Shown: one piece after another, positions 12,214 to 19,837 of the stretch
Layout: each line of letters starts with the position of its first letter
Numbering within the stretch: position 1 is the stretch's first letter
Source: Myxococcaceae bacterium JPH2
GTDB lineage: Bacteria > Myxococcota > Myxococcia > Myxococcales > Myxococcaceae
DNA length: 64,000 nt
Reading direction: 5' to 3'
NCBI GenBank assembly: GCA_016458225.1
Contig: JAEMGR010000006.1
Coordinates: 124,001 to 188,000, forward strand
Position numbers and translations under genes: made by a program
Notes under the pieces: generated by a model
Seen by the model: the letters and a program-made list of their open reading frames with translations, nothing else
Told to the model about the DNA's origin: nothing
The model's database searches: none

Positions 12214-12707
12214 GGTGTGCTCGGAGCGGTCGCGGCCAGTCGCTCGCGCAGCTTCGCGAGGACGGCGGGTGGGCAGTGGGGGGAGACATCCTCGCCGCGC
12301 GCGAGCCGGGCCTTGAGCGCGCTGCTGCTGACCTCGGCCAGGTGCGCCTCGGCGGGGAGGAAGAGGGTGGACAGCTCGGGGGCGAGCGCGCGGTTGTGCT
12401 GGGCCAGCTCCGTCTCGAACTGCGCATCGGTGGCGCCGCGCACGCCGCGCAACAGCACCGTGGCGCCCATGGCTCGGGCGAGATCCACGATGAGTCCCTC
12501 GGTGTGCATCACGCTGACGTTGGGGTGCAGCGTGACGGCCTCGCGCACCAGCGCCACACGCTCCTCGGCAGAGAGCAGCGTGTGCTTGGCCGGATTGACG
12601 GCCACCACGACGACGACATGCGCGAAGAGCCGCACCGCCTGACGGATGACGGACAGGTGCCCGGCGGTGACGGGGTCGAAGCTTCCGGCGTACAGGGCGA
12701 TGGTCAT
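12210..12707 (-). CDS. coaD: Pantetheine-phosphate adenylyltransferase
   Basis: A 165-residue CoaD, the penultimate enzyme of coenzyme A synthesis, which joins ATP and 4'-phosphopantetheine to dephospho-CoA. The nucleotidyltransferase motif GSFDPVTAGH is at residues 8-17, with the TxGH histidine at 17. LLRGVRG and the late VSSSALK motif are also present. Length is standard. It is coupled by ATGA to the permease gene upstream and to the MBL gene downstream, which is an unusual setting for an essential gene. Confidence 0.95.
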   Translation of the reverse strand: MTIALYAGSFDPVTAGHLSVIRQAVRLFAHVVVVVAVNPAKHTLLSAEERVALVREAVTLHPNVSVMHTEGLIVDLARAMGATVLLRGVRGATDAQFETELAQHNRALAPELSTLFLPAEAHLAEVSSSALKARLARGEDVSPHCPPAVLAKLRERLAATAPSTP

Positions 12708-13918
12708 GACGAGACCTCGGTGAGCGCAGCGGGTTCCGAGTCCAAGTCCGCGGGGAAGGCGACGGCCACATAGGCCGCGGCCAAGGCGCACAGCCCGGCG
12801 GAGAGCATGAAGTGCAGCGGATAGCCGAGCGCCTGCGCACCGAAGCCACTCAGCGCCGCCGCGCCGCCCGTGGCCACCACCACGAGCGAGGCCTGCACGG
12901 TGTAGTCGGTGGCGGCGTGGTCGGGCCGGCACACGTCCATCATCGCGGTGAAGAGCGCGGCGGTGGCCATGCCGCTGGCCAGATGCTCCAGTCCACACGC
13001 GGCGGTGAGCAGCGGAAGGGGCGCGCCACGCCACGCCACCGCCGCGTAGAGCCCGACGGCGACGGCCTGGGTCGTGCCGAAGAGGAGCAGCGCGCGCCGA
13101 CGTCCCAGCCGCGCCACGAGCGCGCCACCGCCCAGTGCCCCGAGCAGTCCCGCGGAGAACCCCACGCCACCGAGCATCCACCCGATGTCCGAGAGCGACA
13201 GTCCCGAGTCCACCAGGAACGTGCGGAGCATGCCCGTGGCCAGCGACTCGCCCGCCTTGTAGAGCACGAGCAGCGCCACCCATGCGGCGGCTCCCGGACG
13301 CTTCAGCCACCAGCGCAGGCCCGGCGCGGCGCGTGGCGGCGGCTCGGAAGGCGGCTCACGGAACAGCGCGATGGGCACCGTGGCCGCGAGCAACAGCGCA
13401 CCCATCCCCAGGAACGGCGCGCGCCACCCCGCCGCGTCGAACACGAGGAGCATCGCGCCGCCGCCCACAATCATGCCGAGTCGGTAGCCCGCGACCTGGA
13501 TGCCATTACCCCAGCCGCGCTCCGCGGGCGTGAGCAGCTCCACCGCGAGCCCGTCCGTGGCCACGTCCTGTGTGGCGGCCAACAGGTTGGTGCCGAGCAC
13601 CGCCGCGAGAATCCACCGCATGCTCACGCCGCCCTCGGGAAGCCCGAGCGCGAGCATCACACCCACCGTCAGCAGTTGCAGCGGCAGGATGTAGCCCCGC
13701 CGCCGCCCCATCCGCGTCGAGCCGTATCGGTCGAAGAGGGGCGAGTAGAGGAACTTGAGCGCCCACGGCAGCGCGAGCAGGTGCGTCAGCCCAATCTCCG
13801 GCAGCGACAGCCCCTGCTTGCGCAGCAGCACGGGCAGGGCCTGGGTGAAGAATCCGTACGGCAGTCCTTGGGACAGATAGAGGCTGGAGAGCAGCCCCAA
13901 CTTCGCGGGCGTCTTCAT
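12704..13918 (-). CDS. MFS transporter of the AmpG/acetyl-CoA-transporter type
   Basis: A 404-residue polytopic protein with about twelve hydrophobic segments. The N-terminus matches the AmpG pattern: a first helix with SQGLPYGFF, then GLSLPEIGL, LPWALKFLYSPLFDRYG and an arginine-rich RMGRRRGYILP loop. AmpG imports muropeptides for cell-wall recycling, and the related AT-1 family moves acetyl-CoA. Which applies here is not decided. The neighbour CoaD makes a CoA precursor, so a CoA-related cargo is a fair alternative. It overlaps the TetR gene and coaD by four bases each. Confidence 0.75.
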   Translation of the reverse strand: MKTPAKLGLLSSLYLSQGLPYGFFTQALPVLLRKQGLSLPEIGLTHLLALPWALKFLYSPLFDRYGSTRMGRRRGYILPLQLLTVGVMLALGLPEGGVSMRWILAAVLGTNLLAATQDVATDGLAVELLTPAERGWGNGIQVAGYRLGMIVGGGAMLLVFDAAGWRAPFLGMGALLLAATVPIALFREPPSEPPPRAAPGLRWWLKRPGAAAWVALLVLYKAGESLATGMLRTFLVDSGLSLSDIGWMLGGVGFSAGLLGALGGGALVARLGRRRALLLFGTTQAVAVGLYAAVAWRGAPLPLLTAACGLEHLASGMATAALFTAMMDVCRPDHAATDYTVQASLVVVATGGAAALSGFGAQALGYPLHFMLSAGLCALAAAYVAVAFPADLDSEPAALTEVSS

Positions 13919-14523
13919 GCGTCCTCCTTCTCGGTCGCGGCGTCGAGCAGCCCCGCCGCCATTCGCTTCACGGTCCCCGCCGCGGAGCCCGCGGGCACCA
14001 GGTCCGGTGCGCTCGCGGCCAGCACGAAGTAGCCCTGCACCGCGGCGAACAACCCCGCCGCCACCGCGCGCGCGCGTCGCTTCCCGGTGATTGCGGCGAC
14101 CAGGGACTCCAACTGCGCGAGGTCCGCTCGCACCACGTCCTCGTAGACCGCGCGCACCTCGGGCTGGCGGATGGCCTCCGCGCTGATGGTCACCCAGCCC
14201 GCCACCGCCGCGGGATCCGCGTCCGCGCCCGTCGCGAGGAAGCCCTCGATGAAGGCCTCCACCCGCGCGCGCTCATCCCCGGGCCGTGCCTTCGCGAGCC
14301 GCCGTGCCACGCGTGCGCGAGCCGTCTCCGCGAGCTGTGCCACCAGCGTCAGGAGGATCTCCTGCTTGTCCTTGAAGTGATAGTGCACCAGGCCCGCGCT
14401 GAGCCCCGCCGCCTTCGCGATTTCGTTCACCGAGGCCCGCTCGTAGCCGCGCTCCGCCATCACGCGCAGCAGTCCGGTGACGATTTGCTGTCGGCGCTCC
14501 TCGGTGTTGGTCGGGCGAGGCAT
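13915..14523 (-). CDS. TetR-family repressor
   Basis: A 202-residue regulator. The N-terminal helix-turn-helix is clear, with EERRQQIVTGLLRVMAERG, then SVNEIAKAAGLSAGLVHYHF and KDKQEIL. The C-terminal half is a helical ligand-binding domain of the BetI-like type. It is the first cistron of the coupled operon with the permease, coaD and the MBL gene. A large palindrome lies 5 bases before its start codon, so it very probably represses its own operon. Confidence 0.88.
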   Translation of the reverse strand: MPRPTNTEERRQQIVTGLLRVMAERGYERASVNEIAKAAGLSAGLVHYHFKDKQEILLTLVAQLAETARARVARRLAKARPGDERARVEAFIEGFLATGADADPAAVAGWVTISAEAIRQPEVRAVYEDVVRADLAQLESLVAAITGKRRARAVAAGLFAAVQGYFVLAASAPDLVPAGSAAGTVKRMAAGLLDAATEKEDA

Positions 14524-14528
14524 GAGGT

Positions 14529-14564
14529 CTCGTTTATTGGTTGTGTGACCAACTTATAAACGAG
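14529..14564. promoter_or_regulatory. TetR operator palindrome
   Basis: CTCGTTTATTGGTTG (14529-14543) and CAACTTATAAACGAG (14550-14564) form an inverted repeat matching at 13 of 15 positions, with a 6-base centre. Size and symmetry suit a TetR dimer or pair of dimers. It is AT-rich against a GC-rich background and ends 5 bases from the TetR start codon, so binding would also cover the ribosome site and the promoter exit. Confidence 0.7.
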
Positions 14565-14602
14565 GCCCGCCGGGCCGTCAACGTGGGCTCGGGACGCGGC
14601 GG

Positions 14603-15433
14603 TCAGTGGGGCGGCACGCCGATGCTCAGGGGCGTCTGGCGGGCGGTGATGAGCGCCTGGATGCCCGCGTCCACCAACTCGGGCACTTCGAGCGTGGGGA
14701 AGTGGCTGCGCGCGGGCAGCTTCAGGACGTGGAAGCCGGGGTGCTCGGCGCCGAAGGCGACCTGGGCCGTGAGGTAGTCGGCGTCATCGGGCTGCGCGTA
14801 CAGGTGCAGGGCCTCCACGTCTGGACCCAACGTGGCCAGCATGCGCAGGGGAGAGGTCTCCTGCGCGTAGGCGGCGCCAATCTCCCGCGCGGCGCGGGCC
14901 CACATCTCTTCTCCGAACGCGCCCATGACGTCGCGCACGTAGCGGAGGACCTCGGGGCGCTCGACGCCCTCGGTCCACAGGCGGAACAGCCCTTCGCGCG
15001 CGGCGGTCCATCGGTCGGTCATCAGCTCGCGTAGCGCGGAGTGGAAGCGCGCGGGAGGGGTCGTGACGAGCCAGTCGAGCAGCACCAGCTTGGGGATGCG
15101 CTCCGGCCCCAGTCGTCTGCGCAGCTCCAGGGCCCACCAGCCCGCATGCGACAGCGCCACGGGCACCACCTGCTGGGCGCCGCTCGCGTCGAGCAGCACG
15201 CGCAGGTCCTCGAGGACGGTGCCGTTGTCGAAGTCGGGGACCACCTGCTCGGAGTCACCGTGCCCGCGCAGGTCCATGCAGAGCAGGCGGCGGTGCGCGG
15301 AGGCGAGCGGGACGAGGGGCTGGAAGACCGCCCGGGTGGTGCACCAGGCAGGGAGGAGGAGCAGGGCGGGCTCGCCGTGTCCTACGTCATCGAAGCGCAG
15401 GCGTGCACCGCCGCTGGAGAGCACCTCGGGCAT
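14603..15433 (-). CDS. HOD-like alpha/beta-hydrolase-fold protein (possible cofactor-free 2,4-dioxygenase)
   Basis: A 276-residue alpha/beta-hydrolase. By memory of the family it follows 1H-3-hydroxy-4-oxoquinaldine 2,4-dioxygenase (HOD) along its whole length. Matching stretches are LPAWC near residue 27, MDLRGHGDS, VPDF, the nucleophile elbow ALSHAGWW with S95 and H96, GPERIP, LDWLV with D120, GLFRLW, AYAQETSPLRMLA, HPGFHVLKL and SHFPTLEVP with H244. The likely triad is S95/D120/H244. Two HOD active-site histidines differ: the one after WC is Thr here and the one before the nucleophile Ser is Leu. HOD opens N-heteroaromatic rings and cleaves quinolone signals without a cofactor. An ordinary hydrolase remains possible. 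Confidence 0.65.
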   Translation of the reverse strand: MPEVLSSGGARLRFDDVGHGEPALLLLPAWCTTRAVFQPLVPLASAHRRLLCMDLRGHGDSEQVVPDFDNGTVLEDLRVLLDASGAQQVVPVALSHAGWWALELRRRLGPERIPKLVLLDWLVTTPPARFHSALRELMTDRWTAAREGLFRLWTEGVERPEVLRYVRDVMGAFGEEMWARAAREIGAAYAQETSPLRMLATLGPDVEALHLYAQPDDADYLTAQVAFGAEHPGFHVLKLPARSHFPTLEVPELVDAGIQALITARQTPLSIGVPPH

Positions 15434-15524
15434 GACCGTTCCCCTCGCGCAAGGTCGTCCCGATTCATCTGGGGACGCGCCGTCCGGCAGGCATGCGCGA
15501 GCGGACGGCGCGGCGCGCGGACGG

Positions 15525-16067
15525 CTAGAAGGACAGCAGCGTCTTCACCTTCTCCATGCCCAGGCGGCGCGGCCCCTCCAGGAAGTCGAGCGTGATGAGG
15601 AAGCTGAAGCCCACCAGCTCTCCGCCCAGCCGCGAGACGAGTCTCGCGGTCGCCTCGGCGGTGCCTCCGGTGGCCAGCACGTCATCCACCACGAGGATGC
15701 GCTCGCCCTGGAGGATGGCGTCCTCGTGCATCTCCACGCCGTCCGCGCCGTACTCCAGCGAGTAGCGCTCGACGATGGAGCGGTGGGGCAGCTTGCCGGG
15801 CTTGCGCGCGGGCACGAAGCCCGCGTCGAGCGCGAGCGCCATCGGGGCGCCCAGCAGGAAGCCGCGCGCCTCCACGCCCACCACCTTGGTGATGCGCTGG
15901 CCTCGGAAGGGCGCGCACATCGCATGGATGACCCGGCCGAACAGGCGAGGGTCCGCCAGCATGGGCGTGATGTCCTTGAAGGTGATGCCCGGCTTGGGGA
16001 AGTCCGGCACGTCGCGAAGGATGGCCTTCAAGTCGGAGACGAGCGTCAGGTCGGCGGTGGCGTTCAT
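15525..16067 (-). CDS. apt: Adenine phosphoribosyltransferase
   Basis: A 180-residue purine salvage enzyme that converts adenine and PRPP to AMP. FPKPGITFKDITPML near residue 22, EARGFLLGAPMA, and the PRPP loop ILVVDDVLATGGTA are all typical of Apt. Length is standard. The ATG at 16067 has GGAG nine bases upstream and starts the known N-terminal helix; the open frame continues upstream without family similarity. The adjacent HOD-like gene is on the same strand, 91 bases downstream. Confidence 0.95.
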   Translation of the reverse strand: MNATADLTLVSDLKAILRDVPDFPKPGITFKDITPMLADPRLFGRVIHAMCAPFRGQRITKVVGVEARGFLLGAPMALALDAGFVPARKPGKLPHRSIVERYSLEYGADGVEMHEDAILQGERILVVDDVLATGGTAEATARLVSRLGGELVGFSFLITLDFLEGPRRLGMEKVKTLLSF

Positions 16068-16401
16068 GGATGAAGCTCCGGAGTCGCGAAATGAAGCGGG
16101 CGCCTGTCCGCCCGCCCGCCCCAGGAGACGTTCGCCACGCGGCGCGGATTCGCACTGAGAGTGCGTCCTTGGCCGAGAGGCCCGGCGAGCGCCGGTCCGC
16201 GGGCCAGCAGGAGGGCCCGGGGCGGGAGCGCGCGGTGGCGAACGAAGCGGGGACGGGACCGGGACATGGCGTGCGTTGATGGTCTCACAGCTTCGAGTCG
16301 GCGGACCGCATCTGCTGGCCGACGCATCGTTTTTTCCAGCGCGCGGGGCCGCCATCGCTGTGGTAAGCGAGGCGGTTCCCCCGGCCAAGGAGTCTGGGGC
16401 C
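16068..16401. other. Divergent intergenic region between apt and the SNF2 gene
   Basis: This holds the promoters of two divergent genes. A perfect small palindrome, CGCACTGAGAGTGCG, lies at 16151-16165 and may be a protein site or hairpin. A run of seven T at 16330-16336 is unusual for the window. No hexamer pair clear enough to call a promoter was found. The SNF2 frame stays open leftward to 16276 with an ATG at 16279, but that part shows no domain. Confidence 0.4.
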
Positions 16402-19400
16402 TTGCCAGCCGTGCAAACCACCGCCGACATCCGAGACGCTCTCTCCCCGCAGGACGGGATCTGGCTTCGCGCCCTCAAGGCCGAGTGCCTGCCCATCACC
16501 TTCAAGAAAGGCCGTGAGGTGGCGGAGTCTCGCCGCGTCTTCGGCCTGCAGCGCGAGGGCGATCGCATTCGCGCCCAAGTCGCCGGCACCACCGGCGAGC
16601 GCTACGAAGTCATCTTGAACGTGGGGGACGGTAAAGCCACGTCCACCTGCACTTGCCCTGTGTGGAACACCTCCGGGCCTCACTGCGAGCACGTCGTCGC
16701 CGTGGCGTTGATCTACGCCGCGCGATTCCGTCCGCCCCCACCGCCGGCCCCGCGCGCTCCCGCGCCCCCGCCGCCCCCCGAGCCGGAGCCGTCCCCCGAG
16801 CCCGAGGAGGTGATGGAGGCCGAGGGCGAAGACCCCGCCGCCCTGCCACCCGGGATGGATCCGGTGACGCTGCCAGCGCTCGCGAAAGTCGAGAGCTGGC
16901 TGGGGCTGTCGTCCCTGCCGGACTACGAGTTCCTGTACCGCCTCGCGCCCGCCAACTCGGGGACGGGAGTGTCCAACGGCCGGCACTGGGTGCTGGACGT
17001 GCGCCGTCAGGACGCCCAGGCCAAGGGCCCGGTCCATGTGAAGCGCTTGCTGCAGGCCGGCTCGCGCATCGCGCCCGCGGACGAGCGCATCTTCATGGCG
17101 CTGTCGCGGCACGAGCACCGCTACGACTCGCGCATCGTCTTGTCCGACGAGGACCTGGTCGAGGTGCTGGACCTCCTGAAGGAGCGGCGGGTCATCTACC
17201 GCGGCACGGCGCTCCTCTTCATGGACACGCCGGTGCGGCCTCAAATCCATCTGGAGTCCCGTCCGGATGGCGCCACCGCGCGCATCGAGCTGCTCTTCCC
17301 GGACGCGACGAGCCTTCCCCTGAAGGACGTCATCCTGCTGGCGGGTCGCCGCACGTGGGTGGTCCAGGGGCAGAACCTGCACCCGGTGGAGCCGGACTTC
17401 CCGCCGCGCCTGCTGCGCAAGTGGCTCTTGGAGCCCACCATGGCGTTCCCGGCCGCGCAGCTGGACCGGGTGCTGACGTTCTTCGCCGCGCACCTGCCGC
17501 GCTTCCGGATGTCGCTGAAGGCGGACGACATCGACGTGGACGAAGGGGTGGAGCCTCACTTCGTGCTGACGCTGGAGGGCGCCGCCGAGCGCGCCCGCGT
17601 GCAGCTCGCCGCGCGCTATGGCCAGACGACGGTGGCGGTGTCTCCCACGGCCACGCATCTGGGCTACGCCAGCGGCGTGGGCGCCGAGAGCCGCAAGCTC
17701 TACCGTCGCCGGGAGGACCTGGAGCGCGCCGCCGGCAAGCTGCTCTTGGACATGGGGCTGCGCTACGACGTGCCGGGTCACGCCTTCGAGGCGACCGGTG
17801 ACATCGCGCTGGAGTTCTGGGCGCGAGGTCTGGCCGGGCTCCCCGAGGACTGGGAGCGCTTCGGCGTGCAGGCGCCCAAGGTGCGTCTGCGCCCCAAGCT
17901 CAAGCCGCGCATCCGCGTGGGCATGAGCGGCGTGCAGTGGTTCGACCTGGATGCCGAGTTCGTCACGGACGACCAGGCGGTGGACCTGGGCGCGGTGCGC
18001 ATGTGGCTCGACTCGGGCCGGCGCTTCGTGCCCCTGAAGGACGGCTCCTTCGCGGAGGCGGACGTCGCGGAAATCAAGCGCGTGGCCGACATCCTGGAGG
18101 AGGCGGGCGCCATGCCGGGCCGCACCCGCACGCGGCTGCCGCTGCATCAGGCCGTCGCGTTGGACCTGCTGGCCGACCTGGGCGAGTTCACCGAGGTCGA
18201 GGTCAAGGCCCGTCAGGCCATGCTCGCGCTGCGCGAGTCGGCGGGCGTGCCCAAGGTCGGGGTGCCCGAGGGACTCAACGCCACGCTGCGCCACTATCAG
18301 GAGTCTGGCCTGTCCTGGCTCTGGTTCCTGCGTCGCCACGGCCTGTCCGGCATCCTCGCGGACGACATGGGTCTGGGTAAGACGGTCCAGTCGCTCAGCC
18401 TCATGCAGAAGGTGTCCAACGAGGAGGGCAAGAAGCCGTCGCTCGTGGTCGCGCCCACCAGCGTGCTCGCCAACTGGGAGCGCGAGGCGGAGCGCTTCAC
18501 ACCAGGCCTCAAGTGCATGGTGTGGCACGGGCAGGACCGCAAGGAGCGCGCCGAGGACCTCAAGGGCATGGACCTGGTCCTCACCTCCTACGCCCTGGTG
18601 CGCCGCGACCTGGAGCAGCTCTCCCAGGTGGGCTTCCGCTACGTCGTCCTGGACGAGGCCCAGAACATCAAGAACGCGGACAGCGCCACCGCGCAGGCCT
18701 GCAAGGCGCTGCCCAGCGAGACGCGTCTGGCCCTCACGGGTACGCCGCTGGAGAACCGGCTGTCGGAGCTGTGGAGCATCTTCGACTTCCTCATGCCGGG
18801 CTTCCTCGGCAGCGCGGAGGGCTTCAGCGACCGGTACGAGCAGCCCATCCAGGTGGCCAACGATCCGGGCGTGAAGGACCGGCTGCGCCGCCGCATCCAG
18901 CCCTTCATCCTGCGCCGTCTGAAGACGGAGGTGGCCAAGGACCTGCCGCCCAAGACGGAGAGCGTCGCGTGGTGCGAGATGGAGCCGGGCCAGGCCGCGC
19001 TCTACCGCGAGGTGCTGGAGGAGAGCCGCCGCAAGGTGAACGAGTCCATCGAGAAGGTGGGCTTCAAGCGCAGCCGCGTCTCCATCCTCGCCGCGCTGAT
19101 GCGGCTGCGGCAGGTGTGCTGTGATCCGCGCCTGCTGAAGCTGCCCCCCGGCACGCTGATGCCGTCGAGCGCGAAGCTGGAGCGCTTCCTCCAACTGGTG
19201 GAGGACCTGGTGGCCGAGGGCCATCGCGCGCTCGTCTTCAGCCAGTTCACGGAGATGCTGGAGCTGTTGAAGGGCGAGGCGGACAAGCGCGGCCTGCGCT
19301 ACCTCTACCTGGACGGTCGCACCAAGGACCGCATGGGCAAGGTGGACGAGTACAACCGGCCGGACGGACCGCCCCTGTTCTTCATCAGCCTCAAGGCGGG

Positions 19401-19683
19401 CGGCACCGGCCTCAACCTCACGGCCGCCGACTACGTCATCCACTTCGACCCGTGGTGGAACCCCGCCGTCGAGGACCAGGCCACGGACCGTACCCACCGC
19501 ATCGGTCAGACGCGCGCCGTCATCAGCTACAAGCTGATTACCCGCGGCACCGTGGAGGAGAAGATCCTCAGCCTCCAGCGTCGCAAGCGCGACCTGGCGG
19601 CGGGGGTACTCGGCGGGGACGGAGACGAAGCCGGCCGCAGCCTCACCGAGCAGGACATCCAGGAACTGTTCACCGAAGTGTAA
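16402..19683 (+). CDS. SWIM zinc-finger SNF2-family helicase/ATPase
   Basis: A DNA-translocating ATPase of the Swi2/Snf2 type, 1093 residues from the chosen start. A SWIM zinc finger (C83, C85, C95, H97; CTCPVW and HCEH) comes first. A proline/glutamate-rich linker and a long middle domain follow, then the helicase core: Walker A DDMGLGKT near 654, DEAQ near 751, FSQFTEML near 950 and THRIGQTR near 1030. The TTG start is preferred because AAGGAG (16387-16392) lies nine bases upstream. An ATG at 16279 would add 41 residues without visible similarity. Bacterial members are linked to transcription recycling and DNA repair, and recN follows downstream. Confidence 0.9.
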   Translation: MPAVQTTADIRDALSPQDGIWLRALKAECLPITFKKGREVAESRRVFGLQREGDRIRAQVAGTTGERYEVILNVGDGKATSTCTCPVWNTSGPHCEHVVAVALIYAARFRPPPPPAPRAPAPPPPPEPEPSPEPEEVMEAEGEDPAALPPGMDPVTLPALAKVESWLGLSSLPDYEFLYRLAPANSGTGVSNGRHWVLDVRRQDAQAKGPVHVKRLLQAGSRIAPADERIFMALSRHEHRYDSRIVLSDEDLVEVLDLLKERRVIYRGTALLFMDTPVRPQIHLESRPDGATARIELLFPDATSLPLKDVILLAGRRTWVVQGQNLHPVEPDFPPRLLRKWLLEPTMAFPAAQLDRVLTFFAAHLPRFRMSLKADDIDVDEGVEPHFVLTLEGAAERARVQLAARYGQTTVAVSPTATHLGYASGVGAESRKLYRRREDLERAAGKLLLDMGLRYDVPGHAFEATGDIALEFWARGLAGLPEDWERFGVQAPKVRLRPKLKPRIRVGMSGVQWFDLDAEFVTDDQAVDLGAVRMWLDSGRRFVPLKDGSFAEADVAEIKRVADILEEAGAMPGRTRTRLPLHQAVALDLLADLGEFTEVEVKARQAMLALRESAGVPKVGVPEGLNATLRHYQESGLSWLWFLRRHGLSGILADDMGLGKTVQSLSLMQKVSNEEGKKPSLVVAPTSVLANWEREAERFTPGLKCMVWHGQDRKERAEDLKGMDLVLTSYALVRRDLEQLSQVGFRYVVLDEAQNIKNADSATAQACKALPSETRLALTGTPLENRLSELWSIFDFLMPGFLGSAEGFSDRYEQPIQVANDPGVKDRLRRRIQPFILRRLKTEVAKDLPPKTESVAWCEMEPGQAALYREVLEESRRKVNESIEKVGFKRSRVSILAALMRLRQVCCDPRLLKLPPGTLMPSSAKLERFLQLVEDLVAEGHRALVFSQFTEMLELLKGEADKRGLRYLYLDGRTKDRMGKVDEYNRPDGPPLFFISLKAGGTGLNLTAADYVIHFDPWWNPAVEDQATDRTHRIGQTRAVISYKLITRGTVEEKILSLQRRKRDLAAGVLGGDGDEAGRSLTEQDIQELFTEV

Positions 19684-19701
19684 GCAAGTAGGCGCAAGGA
19701 G

Positions 19702-19727
19702 GGTCGGGCTCTCGACGGAGCCCGACC
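19702..19727 (+). terminator. Hairpin after the SNF2 gene
   Basis: GGTCGGGCTC (19702-19711) pairs perfectly with 19718-19727 around TCGACG. The flanks (GGAG and CTCC) extend the stem with one bulge. A C-rich stretch follows instead of a U-tract, so it may act with Rho or as an mRNA end. Confidence 0.5.
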
Positions 19728-19837
19728 TCCCCCCCGCCTTCCCGTCCAGCCCCACACCCGAACGCCTGTGCAGTGTCAGAGGGACCTGTTAGGGTGTTCA
19801 GTGCCAGGGCCGTCGTTTTGGACCACGGAGGGCGCTC

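Noticed and set aside
14603-15433. Calling the alpha/beta protein simply a hydrolase
   Set aside because: The co-linear match to the HOD branch is longer and more specific than a generic hydrolase match, although activity is unproven.
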